Assembly (NCBI GenBank): GCA_023227945.1
Contig: JALOCC010000020.1
Location: 1-31,740, forward strand
Reading direction: 5' to 3'
Source of the DNA: Candidatus Omnitrophota bacterium
GTDB taxonomy: Bacteria; Omnitrophota; Gorgyraeia; Duberdicusellales; 4484-171
Length of the DNA stretch: 31,740 nt
Shown here: positions 24,666-30,879 of the stretch, one piece after another
How positions within the stretch are numbered: the stretch's first letter is position 1
How the letters are laid out: every line of letters begins with the position of its first letter
The notes under the pieces: generated by a model
Databases searched by the model: none
What the model was told of the DNA's origin: nothing
Seen by the model: the letters and a program-made list of their open reading frames with translations, nothing else
Translations under genes and position numbers: made by a program

Positions 24666-24743
24666 CTTAAATCTATGAGCCGCCCGAGGGTCGTATGCAA
24701 TCTCCGACGGTAGTCGGAGCTTTTTTCACCATTGCATCCGACC
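24666..24743. repeat. tRNA-Lys tail copy and nested hairpin (element 3)
   Basis: Positions 24666-24693 match 24797-24824 (tRNA-Lys T loop, T stem, acceptor and downstream flank) at 27 of 28 positions, offset 131 bp. The nested hairpin is the clearest of the three: GGTCG, t, ATGCAAT (24689-24701) pairs perfectly with ATTGCAT, c, CGACC (24731-24743); inner stem CTCCGAC/GTCGGAG (24702-24719); 11-nt linker CTTTTTTCACC on the 3' side. Confidence 0.9.
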
Positions 24744-24806
24744 ATTATGTTAAGACAAAGCTCTAAGTCTCTTTGCTGACAAAACTTTCAAAGAACCTGA
24801 AATCTA

Positions 24807-24879
24807 TGAGCCGCCCGAGGGTCGAACTCGGCACACCCGCCTTAAAAGGGCGGTGCTCTACCAACTGAGCTAGCGGCCC
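24807..24879 (-). tRNA. tRNA-Lys(UUU)
   Basis: Complete cloverleaf on the minus strand: acceptor GGGCCGC/GCGGCTC, D arm with GCTC/GAGC, anticodon stem CCGCC/GGCGG around CTTTTAA giving anticodon UUU, T stem CCGAG/CTCGG with loop TTCGACC, discriminator A. CCA is not encoded. Confidence 0.98.
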
Positions 24880-24920
24880 GCGAAAACAATTATACAGGAT
24901 TATTCTTTATCTTTTCGCGG
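24878..24920 (-). promoter_or_regulatory. tRNA-Lys promoter within an inverted repeat
   Basis: On the minus strand TATAAT (24889-24894) precedes the mature tRNA 5' end by 9 nt, so transcription would start almost at the mature end. The promoter is enclosed by a perfect 9-bp inverted repeat CCGCGAAAA (24878-24886) and TTTTCGCGG (24912-24920) with a 25-nt spacer, like the repeat at tRNA-Gly. Confidence 0.7.
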
Positions 24921-24965
24921 TACTTCGGCGAGATTGCCTAGGTACCTGATAAAATATTGGCATTA

Positions 24966-24985
24966 CAGATTAGCGGGAATTAGCG
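24966..24985. repeat. 10-nt direct repeat after frr
   Basis: CAGATTAGCG and GGAATTAGCG form two 10-nt units ending two bases from the frr stop codon. It resembles half of the palindromic arrays found elsewhere in the window, without a clear facing arm. Confidence 0.5.
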
Positions 24986-24987
24986 TT

Positions 24988-25548
24988 TTAGAATTCTTTG
25001 AGCTCTTTTTCTTTTTCCCCAAGAAGCTTATCTATATCCGTTATATATTTATCGGTAAGGCGCTGCAATTCTTCTTCTGCATTGAAACGGTCATCTTCAG
25101 AAATTTTCTTTTCTTTTTCGAATGTTTTTATTTTATCTTTCGTATTCTGCCTTATGGTCCTTACAGAGACTTTCCCTTCTTCCGAAACTTTCTTTACTAT
25201 CTTGATAAGCTCCTGCCTTCTTTCTTCGGACAAAGCAGGGACAATCAACCGTATAATTTTTCCATCATTAACCGGAGTTATGCCTAAATCTGACTGTAGT
25301 ATCGCTTTCTCTATTTCTTTAAGCGCTGACGGGTCCCACGGGCTTATTACAACAAGCCTTGCTTCCGGAACACCAATTGTTGCAATTTCCTTAAGAAGCG
25401 TAGGGGCTCCGTAATAATTAACGCGCACGCCCTCAACCATTTTGGGGTTTGCACGCCCACTACGAAGTTCAGAAAATTCTCTCTTTGTAGCTTCTATTGC
25501 TTTTTTCATTTCATCTTCTGTTTCTTTTAAAATCTGTCTTGCAACCAT
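24988..25548 (-). CDS. frr: Ribosome recycling factor
   Basis: With EF-G, splits the post-termination ribosome. The 186-residue protein shows the standard family pattern: FSELRSGRANPKMVEGVRVNYYGAPTLLKEIATIGVPEARLVVISPWD at the N-terminal half (only key words given: SGRANP, YYGAPT, SPWD), GKIIRLIVPALSEERRQELIK and a terminal three-helix segment rich in Lys and Glu. Length is exact for the family. It is the last gene of rpsB-tsf-pyrH-frr, 9 nt after pyrH. Confidence 0.98.
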   Translation of the reverse strand: MVARQILKETEDEMKKAIEATKREFSELRSGRANPKMVEGVRVNYYGAPTLLKEIATIGVPEARLVVISPWDPSALKEIEKAILQSDLGITPVNDGKIIRLIVPALSEERRQELIKIVKKVSEEGKVSVRTIRQNTKDKIKTFEKEKKISEDDRFNAEEELQRLTDKYITDIDKLLGEKEKELKEF

Positions 25549-25557
25549 AAAGCCCCC

Positions 25558-26271
25558 TTACTTAATTAAGGTACCGATGTCACGACCTGCGACAATATCT
25601 TTGAGGTTTCCTTCTTTGATGAAATTAAAAACTATTATCGGCAATTTATTTTCCATACATAAAGTTATAGCTGTAGAATCCATAATTTTAAGCCCTTTGC
25701 TTATAACATCCATATAGCTTAATTTTTTAAAAAATATTGCATTCTTATCTTTAAACGGATCAGATGAATACACACCATTGACTTTTGTGGCTTTAAGCAA
25801 AACATCAACATCAATTTCAACACTCCGAAGAGCCGCAGCTGTATCTGTTGTAAAATAAGGATTGCCTGTGCCTGCGACGAATATTACTACTCGTTTCTTT
25901 TCCAAGTGCCTCATAGCCCTTCTTCTTATGTATGGCTCTGCTATTCTTTGCATTTCTATAGCCGTCATTACCCTTGTAGGTACACCTTGATTTTCCAATG
26001 CGTTCTGAAGAGCAAGGCCGTTTAAAACTGTCGCAAGCATTCCCATATAATCGGCAACAGTACGCTCCATCTCAAACTCCTTGGAGCGCATAGCACCCCT
26101 AAATATATTTCCGCCGCCAAGCACAACGGCAATCTCAACACCGGAAGCTGCAACTTCTTTTATCTGCTTTGCAAGGTGGGCACAAACTGAGGTATCTATG
26201 CCATGAGGTTGTTTTCCAAGGAAAGCTTCCCCGCTTAGTTTAAGAAGAATTCTTTTATATTTTGACTTCAT
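25558..26271 (-). CDS. pyrH: UMP kinase
   Basis: Hexameric amino acid kinase-fold enzyme that phosphorylates UMP, usually GTP-activated and UTP-inhibited. The 237-residue protein has the phosphate-binding [20 protein letters not shown], the [15 protein letters not shown] segment, [19 protein letters not shown] and [18 protein letters not shown]. All are UMP kinase signatures. Its ATG starts one base after the tsf stop codon. Position between tsf and frr is the classic bacterial order. Confidence 0.98.
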   Translation of the reverse strand: MKSKYKRILLKLSGEAFLGKQPHGIDTSVCAHLAKQIKEVAASGVEIAVVLGGGNIFRGAMRSKEFEMERTVADYMGMLATVLNGLALQNALENQGVPTRVMTAIEMQRIAEPYIRRRAMRHLEKKRVVIFVAGTGNPYFTTDTAAALRSVEIDVDVLLKATKVNGVYSSDPFKDKNAIFFKKLSYMDVISKGLKIMDSTAITLCMENKLPIIVFNFIKEGNLKDIVAGRDIGTLIK

Positions 26272-26790
26272 TTATCCTTCTAAAGAAAACCTGGCAAACC
26301 TTTTAATGATAACATTTTCTCCGGTTTGCGAAACAACTTGCTTTAAGTATTGTTCTACTGTTAAGCTATTATCTTTTACAAAAAGCTGCTCGACGAGACA
26401 ATGCTCCTTTGCATACAGCTCAATATCGTCAATTTTAGAAAGCTCTTCAGCAGGTATATTTTCCCTGTTTAAATACTTAGGATTAATCGCTGCAACCTGC
26501 ATAGCTATGTCTTTTGCAAATTTTTTAAAAACTTCCGTGCGGGCAACAAAATCGGTCTCGCAATTAATCTCAACCAATGAGCCTAAATTCCCTCCAAAGT
26601 GGACGTAAGATTCAATTAAACCCTGAGAAGTGCGCCTGTCTTTTTTCTTCTCCATTATGCTGGCGCCTTTTTCCTTTAAAATCACAAGGGCCTTATTGAA
26701 ATCTCCCTTTGTTTCCTCTAGGGCTTTTTTACATTCATTTATTCCGAGAGAAGTCATTTCTCTCAGTTTTTTAATCTCGGCTAAGCTCAT
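26272..26790 (-). CDS. tsf: Elongation factor Ts, short form
   Basis: Nucleotide exchange factor for EF-Tu. The 172 residues contain the N-terminal UBA-like domain (LREMTSLGINECKKALEETKGDFNKALVILKEKG), the EF-Tu-contacting motif TDFVAR at 79-84, and one core subdomain ending with GENVIIKRFARF. It is much shorter than the 283-residue E. coli protein, lacking the second core subdomain and coiled coil; compact forms are known in other phyla. It overlaps the rpsB stop by 4 nt and is directly followed by pyrH. Confidence 0.96.
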   Translation of the reverse strand: MSLAEIKKLREMTSLGINECKKALEETKGDFNKALVILKEKGASIMEKKKDRRTSQGLIESYVHFGGNLGSLVEINCETDFVARTEVFKKFAKDIAMQVAAINPKYLNRENIPAEELSKIDDIELYAKEHCLVEQLFVKDNSLTVEQYLKQVVSQTGENVIIKRFARFSLEG

Positions 26791-27635
26791 TTTTGGGCCT
26801 CCTTAGGTGATTGACGTTTTTTGGGAAGTATCTTCTTATCTTTATCGGCCACTATGGTGTCTTCTAACGTTTCATATTTTTCTACATCGGGTTCGTCATT
26901 TTCTTCTTCGGCGGCTTTGGCTTCTGCTGCTTCTCTAATTAAATCTGCTGCCTTCTTGGCTTCCTCTTTTATCGCTTCAACCAACAAAGAAGTTACGTAC
27001 CGGACTGATTTTATTGCATCGTCGTTACCGGGAATAGGATAATCTATAACTTCAGGATCTGCATCGGTATCAATCAACGAAATAATGGGAATTGACAACC
27101 TGTTTGCTTCTTTCACGCATGCCGTTTCTCTTTTAGGGTCAACCACATAAACGCAGGCGGGAAGTTTATCGAATGATTTTAAACCGCTATAAATCTTTTC
27201 CATTCTCTCTATTTCTCTGTTTAACTTAGTAACTTCCTTGCGTGGCATCTTATCAAATTCACCATTATCCCTTTTCTCAAGAAGCGTTACATACCTTTTA
27301 ATCCTTGTGCGTATTGTTGAGTAATTCGTAAGCAACCCCCCTACCCATCTTTCAACCACATAAGGCATATTGCAGCTACTTGCTTGCTCTCTTATAAGAT
27401 CACGCAACTGCTTTTTTGTGGCCACAAAAAGAACCTTTTCGCTTCGTTGAACTATCTTTTTGGCAAATTCTTTAGCTTCTTCCAGCTTTTCGGCTGTTTT
27501 TTCAAGATCTATTATATATATATTTTTTTTCTTGCCAAAAATAAATTTTTTCATTTTAGGGTTCCAATGCTTGCTTAAATGCCCAAAATGGACCCCGCTT
27601 TCTAATAATTCTTTAATAACTTCTGTTAAAGCCAT
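26787..27635 (-). CDS. rpsB: 30S ribosomal protein uS2
   Basis: Small-subunit protein needed for bS1 binding. The core (about residues 1-230) has GVHFGHLSKHWNPKMKKFIFG, LFVATKKQLRD, YVVERWVGGLLTNYSTI and the IPIISLIDTDADPEVIDYPIPGNDDAIKSV block (only key words). About 50 residues beyond the usual end form a highly charged Ala/Glu/Lys tail. I start at ATG 27635 (282 residues) with AGGAGG ten nucleotides upstream; a TTG two codons earlier would leave only a 4-nt spacing. It leads rpsB-tsf-pyrH-frr. Confidence 0.97.
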   Translation of the reverse strand: MALTEVIKELLESGVHFGHLSKHWNPKMKKFIFGKKKNIYIIDLEKTAEKLEEAKEFAKKIVQRSEKVLFVATKKQLRDLIREQASSCNMPYVVERWVGGLLTNYSTIRTRIKRYVTLLEKRDNGEFDKMPRKEVTKLNREIERMEKIYSGLKSFDKLPACVYVVDPKRETACVKEANRLSIPIISLIDTDADPEVIDYPIPGNDDAIKSVRYVTSLLVEAIKEEAKKAADLIREAAEAKAAEEENDEPDVEKYETLEDTIVADKDKKILPKKRQSPKEAQK

Positions 27636-27707
27636 AACCAAAAATCCTCCTTTTAATGTGCTACTCGGCTATTTCGCTTGTAAGCAAACCCTTGCTTGCA
27701 AAGAAAA

Positions 27708-27735
27708 AGTATACCATATTTCATTATATTTTCAA
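27708..27735 (-). promoter_or_regulatory. Promoter of rpsB-tsf-pyrH-frr
   Basis: Minus strand shows TTGAAA (27730-27735), 16 nt, TATACT (27708-27713), with TGG just before the -10 (extended -10). The transcript has an approximately 70-nt leader containing a small AAGCAA/TTGCTT hairpin, a possible site for S2 autoregulation. The spacer and -10 resemble those of the rplM promoter closely. Confidence 0.8.
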
Positions 27736-27743
27736 TAATATTT

Positions 27744-27784
27744 ATAGCGTTTGATGGATTAAGCTTTTAAGCAGGATGCGCTAT
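27744..27784. repeat. Nested inverted repeat upstream of the rpsB promoter
   Basis: ATAGCG (27744-27749) pairs with CGCTAT (27779-27784) around an inner TTAAGCTTTTAA. It lies 9 bp upstream of the -35 box, between the msbA terminator and the rpsB promoter. Confidence 0.5.
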
Positions 27785-27794
27785 CTGAGCACGT

Positions 27795-27820
27795 AAAAAA
27801 GGCAAATTGTGCAAATTTGC
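27795..27820 (-). terminator. Intrinsic terminator of msbA
   Basis: On the minus strand GCAAATT (27814-27820) pairs with AATTTGC (27802-27808) around a 5-nt loop and is followed by C and TTTTTT (27795-27800). It lies about 30 nt past the msbA stop. An outer AGCAC/GTGCT extends the stem. Confidence 0.75.
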
Positions 27821-27851
27821 TGAGTGCTTATTTTGTATTATTTTTATCATA

Positions 27852-29672
27852 TTATACGTTAAATTGCAACTCATATAACTTTTTATACAAAGTGTCGCGA
27901 GAAAGAAGCTCATTGTGGCTACCTCTTTCAACGATGGCCCCTTTTTCCATAACAATTATAATATCTGCTTTCTGGACGGTAGAAAGCCTGTGGGCAATAA
28001 CAAAGACGGTTTTGCCCTCCATAAGATTATAAAATGCGTCTTTCACCAGTTTTTCCGATTGCGAATCCAGCTGGCTAGTTGCCTCATCAAGTATTAATAT
28101 CGGCGCATTTTTTAATATTGCCCTGGCTATAGCTATCCTCTGCTTCTCTCCGCCGGAAAGCCTGAAACCCCTGTCGCCTATGATAGTATCAAATTTTTTT
28201 GGAAAGTTTGATATAAAATCGTAAGCGTAAGCTTTTTTTGCTGCGCTGACTATTTCTTCTTCTGTTGCATCAAGTCTTCCATAGGCAATATTATCCCGCA
28301 CCGTAGCGTTAAAAAGAACCATCTCCTGGGAAACTACGGATATGAGCGACCTTAAAGAACATACTTTTAATTCTCTTATATCTTTGCCGTCAACATAAAC
28401 TACCCCTTTTTGACAATCGTACAACCTTGGCAGCAAACTTACTAAAGTAGACTTTCCTGCGCCGGAGTGCCCTACCAATGCAGTAATTGCTCCTTTTTTA
28501 GCGGTTAGATTTATTTCTTTTAAAACATAATCATCTACTTCGTTATATTTAAACCAAATATCTCTATATTCTATAGAATCGTTAAATCCCGTTATCTCTT
28601 TGGCGTCAATGTTATCTCTTACCTTAGGCTCTTCATCTAGAATATCATAAATACGCTCGGAAGCAGGAATTGCCTGTTGATTTATTGCGTGAACATTAGC
28701 TAATTTTTTAAAGGGGCTAATCATAGACATAAGGGAAGCCATAAACAAGCCAAAAACACCAAAAGAAACTTTGCCTAGAATAACCTCACGCCCGGCTATG
28801 GAAAGTATTATCATTGCAGCTACAACGCATATCAATTCAGTTACAGGGGTTACCATAATAATTCTTTTTACGCTCTTCATCGTAAACCTGTAGTACTGCT
28901 GGTTGATTTCTTTAAAACGCTTAATTTCGTAATTTTCACGGCAAAAAACTTTCACGATATAAGCACCTTGTATGGTTTCTGTAAGCAGCGAGTTTAAATC
29001 AGCCATTTTATTCTGCACTTCGCGGGAAAATTTCTTTATGCGTTTTCCTATTTTGCTTACCGGAATAAATACCGCGGGAAATATTAAAAATACTGCATAT
29101 AATTTCCAGGATATAGCAAACCCAAGCGGCAATGCAACCAATCCAAAAACTACTATTTGCATGCTTTCGAATATCAAATCGGTAAGCGCATAGGAAAGCG
29201 CGTTTGATATACAACCGACATCATTGGTTATGCGCGAAATCAATTCCCCGGTCCTCTTCTTTGCATAAAAATCGAGGGATAAGTCCTGAAACTTGGCATA
29301 TAGTTTATCTTTTACATCTTTTACCACGCTCTGCGCAATCTTATTCATAAGATAACTTTGGAAAAAAGTAGAAACGCCTTTTAGCGTAAAGAGACAAACG
29401 GCAAATATAGGTAGCACCATAAGAAGCGTCATGGGTTCTATGGAGTTGAGCTTGTCGACAACGGCTGACAAAAGGTGGGGCAATTTAATCGCCTGGGGTA
29501 TAACTATGGGCTTATTGTTCATTATCCTGTCTACGAGAGGAACAATCATTCCCAGAGTAACTCCGTTAAATATGCTGGAAATTCCTATACAGACAAAGGC
29601 TGAAAAAAACAGCCCTTTGTAAGGCTTAGCCAGCTTTAACAATTTAAAATATTCTCTTAAATATTCAATCAT
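27852..29672 (-). CDS. msbA: MsbA-type ABC transporter (lipid A flippase)
   Basis: Half-transporter of the ABC exporter family with fused membrane and ATPase domains, likely flipping lipid A-core across the inner membrane. Of 606 residues, about 1-340 form six membrane helices; the ATPase has Walker A GHSGAGKST (401-409), signature LSGGEK (505-510), Walker B ILILDE (525-530) and the H-loop VIAHRLS. Family assignment to MsbA rather than another type IV exporter rests on fold, length and the divergent lpxB neighbour; multidrug exporters look similar. A terminator follows it and a promoter overlapping that of the plus-strand genes precedes it. Confidence 0.88.
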   Translation of the reverse strand: MIEYLREYFKLLKLAKPYKGLFFSAFVCIGISSIFNGVTLGMIVPLVDRIMNNKPIVIPQAIKLPHLLSAVVDKLNSIEPMTLLMVLPIFAVCLFTLKGVSTFFQSYLMNKIAQSVVKDVKDKLYAKFQDLSLDFYAKKRTGELISRITNDVGCISNALSYALTDLIFESMQIVVFGLVALPLGFAISWKLYAVFLIFPAVFIPVSKIGKRIKKFSREVQNKMADLNSLLTETIQGAYIVKVFCRENYEIKRFKEINQQYYRFTMKSVKRIIMVTPVTELICVVAAMIILSIAGREVILGKVSFGVFGLFMASLMSMISPFKKLANVHAINQQAIPASERIYDILDEEPKVRDNIDAKEITGFNDSIEYRDIWFKYNEVDDYVLKEINLTAKKGAITALVGHSGAGKSTLVSLLPRLYDCQKGVVYVDGKDIRELKVCSLRSLISVVSQEMVLFNATVRDNIAYGRLDATEEEIVSAAKKAYAYDFISNFPKKFDTIIGDRGFRLSGGEKQRIAIARAILKNAPILILDEATSQLDSQSEKLVKDAFYNLMEGKTVFVIAHRLSTVQKADIIIVMEKGAIVERGSHNELLSRDTLYKKLYELQFNV

Positions 29673-29726
29673 AGTTATTATAATTACGTGTAGGCAAGAG
29701 TAATTTTGCCATTAGATTTGAGGTGC

Positions 29727-29755
29727 ATTCTACCACATCAATTGACTTTCCTCAA
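29727..29755 (-). promoter_or_regulatory. msbA promoter
   Basis: Minus strand: TTGAGG (29750-29755), 17 nt, TAGAAT (29727-29732) preceded by TGG (extended -10). It lies about 55 nt upstream of the msbA ATG and overlaps the plus-strand promoter. Confidence 0.65.
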
Positions 29756-29770
29756 GGTATTTGATATTAT
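29742..29770 (+). promoter_or_regulatory. Promoter of the oxidoreductase-lpxB operon
   Basis: Plus strand: TTGACT (29742-29747), 17 nt, TATTAT (29765-29770). The predicted transcript starts at about 29777, so its whole roughly 110-nt leader is the palindromic repeat region 29770-29884. Confidence 0.65.
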
Positions 29771-29884
29771 ACACAGATTAGCACAGATTATCTAAACGTA
29801 GCAGGTAACACGTAACAGGTAACAAGTTTTTAAACGTGACACTTGATACGTGCTACTTTTAAACAATCCGTGATCATCTGCGTA
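29770..29884. repeat. Two-tier palindrome in the oxidoreductase leader
   Basis: Outer arms (29770-29789 and the reverse complement of 29865-29884) agree at 16 of 20 positions and are made of 10-nt CACAGATTA-type units. Inside them lie 7-nt unit arrays: ACGTAGC, AGGTAAC and variants at 29796-29830, facing ACGTGAC-type units at 29834-29861. The whole leader could fold as one long imperfect stem. No Shine-Dalgarno precedes the ATG at 29889. Confidence 0.85.
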
Positions 29885-29888
29885 AAAT

Positions 29889-30785
29889 ATGAGAATAGGC
29901 GTAATCGGCATAGGAAAATTAGGAAGCATACATTTACGTATTTACAAAGAGATAAGCGACGTAAAACATATATGTATCGTTGATTGTGACCCGGCTAAAT
30001 TAGCAGCGCATCCCGATATAGAATCTTTTACCGACTATCGGCGTTTGCTTGGAAAAGTCGGACTGGTAAGCATTGCTGCACCAACCATAAACCACTTTGA
30101 AATTGCCCAGTTTTTCTTAAAAAATCATGTTCCTGTTCTGGTAGAAAAGCCAATCACCCAAAAATTATCCGAAGCAGAAAAATTGATAAAAACAGCTAAG
30201 GGCAATAAAACTATTCTTTTTGTCGGGCATGTCGAGCGTTACAATAATGCCTATCTTGCCATAAAAAAACAAGTTAAAAAACCGCTTTTCATAGAATGCC
30301 ACCGCTTAAGCCAATACCCCAACAGAAGCCTTGATATAAGTGTAGTATTGGATTTAATGATTCATGACCTCGATATCATTCTTGATTTGGTAAGAGCAGA
30401 AGTGAAAAAAGTCGAAGCAAAGGGGGTTAAGGTACTTTCGGAGAAAGAAGACATAGCAAATGCGCGTATCACCTTTGAAAACGGGTGCGTTGCGAATATT
30501 ACAGCTTCACGCATATCCGCTAAAAAAGAAAGAAAGATAAGGATATTTCTATCACACTGCTATATTTCGCTGGATTTCGCCGAGCAGCATGCTGAAATAT
30601 ATCAAAAAATAAAAAACCAGATAACCAAACAATCTTTGGCTATAGACAAAGAAGAACCGTTAAAAAAAGAAATCCTTGACTTCGTTAGCCTGGTAAAGAA
30701 TAATAAATTCGATATTGCCGACTCCATAAGAGCAAAAAATGCCCTTAAGCTTGCCTTGGATATCGAAAAGATTATGTCGGCATAA
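29889..30785 (+). CDS. Gfo/Idh/MocA-family oxidoreductase, possible GnnA
   Basis: NAD(P)-dependent sugar dehydrogenase family member of 298 residues. The N-terminal Rossmann motif is GVIGIGKLGSIHL (4-16), the catalytic Lys motif EKP is at 86-88, and the substrate-domain motif DLMIHDLDI lies at 155-163 with His159. Directly followed by lpxB and divergent from msbA, it sits in a lipid A neighbourhood. In other bacteria an oxidoreductase of this family there, GnnA, oxidises UDP-GlcNAc at C3 so that GnnB can aminate it, giving amide-linked lipid A. No GnnB is in the window, so this role is inferred from context only. Confidence 0.85.
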   Translation: MRIGVIGIGKLGSIHLRIYKEISDVKHICIVDCDPAKLAAHPDIESFTDYRRLLGKVGLVSIAAPTINHFEIAQFFLKNHVPVLVEKPITQKLSEAEKLIKTAKGNKTILFVGHVERYNNAYLAIKKQVKKPLFIECHRLSQYPNRSLDISVVLDLMIHDLDIILDLVRAEVKKVEAKGVKVLSEKEDIANARITFENGCVANITASRISAKKERKIRIFLSHCYISLDFAEQHAEIYQKIKNQITKQSLAIDKEEPLKKEILDFVSLVKNNKFDIADSIRAKNALKLALDIEKIMSA

Positions 30786-30791
30786 CATAAA

Positions 30792-30874
30792 AGCTATCAG
30801 CTGTCAGCTTTCAGCCCCCCCTAAGGGGCGCTTTTGAAGGGCGGCTGACAATTGAGAGCTGAAAACTAAGAGCT
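30792..30874. repeat. 7-nt-unit palindrome, oxidoreductase-lpxB gap
   Basis: Four 7-nt units of consensus AGCTNTC (30792-30819) face five inverted units (30840-30874, for example GAGAGCT), all in exact 7-nt register. The core pairs AGCCCCC with GGCGGCT. The element fills the 94-bp gap and stops 5 nt before the lpxB ATG. Confidence 0.9.
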
Positions 30875-30879
30875 AAAAA

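Noticed and set aside
24218..24879. CRISPR-like repeat-spacer array in the tRNA region
   Set aside because: The recurring sequences are tRNA 3' ends specific to each tRNA, not one common repeat.
24921..24953. Hairpin GGTAC ... GTACC downstream of frr as a terminator
   Set aside because: The stem is interrupted by three mismatches and has no T tract on either strand.
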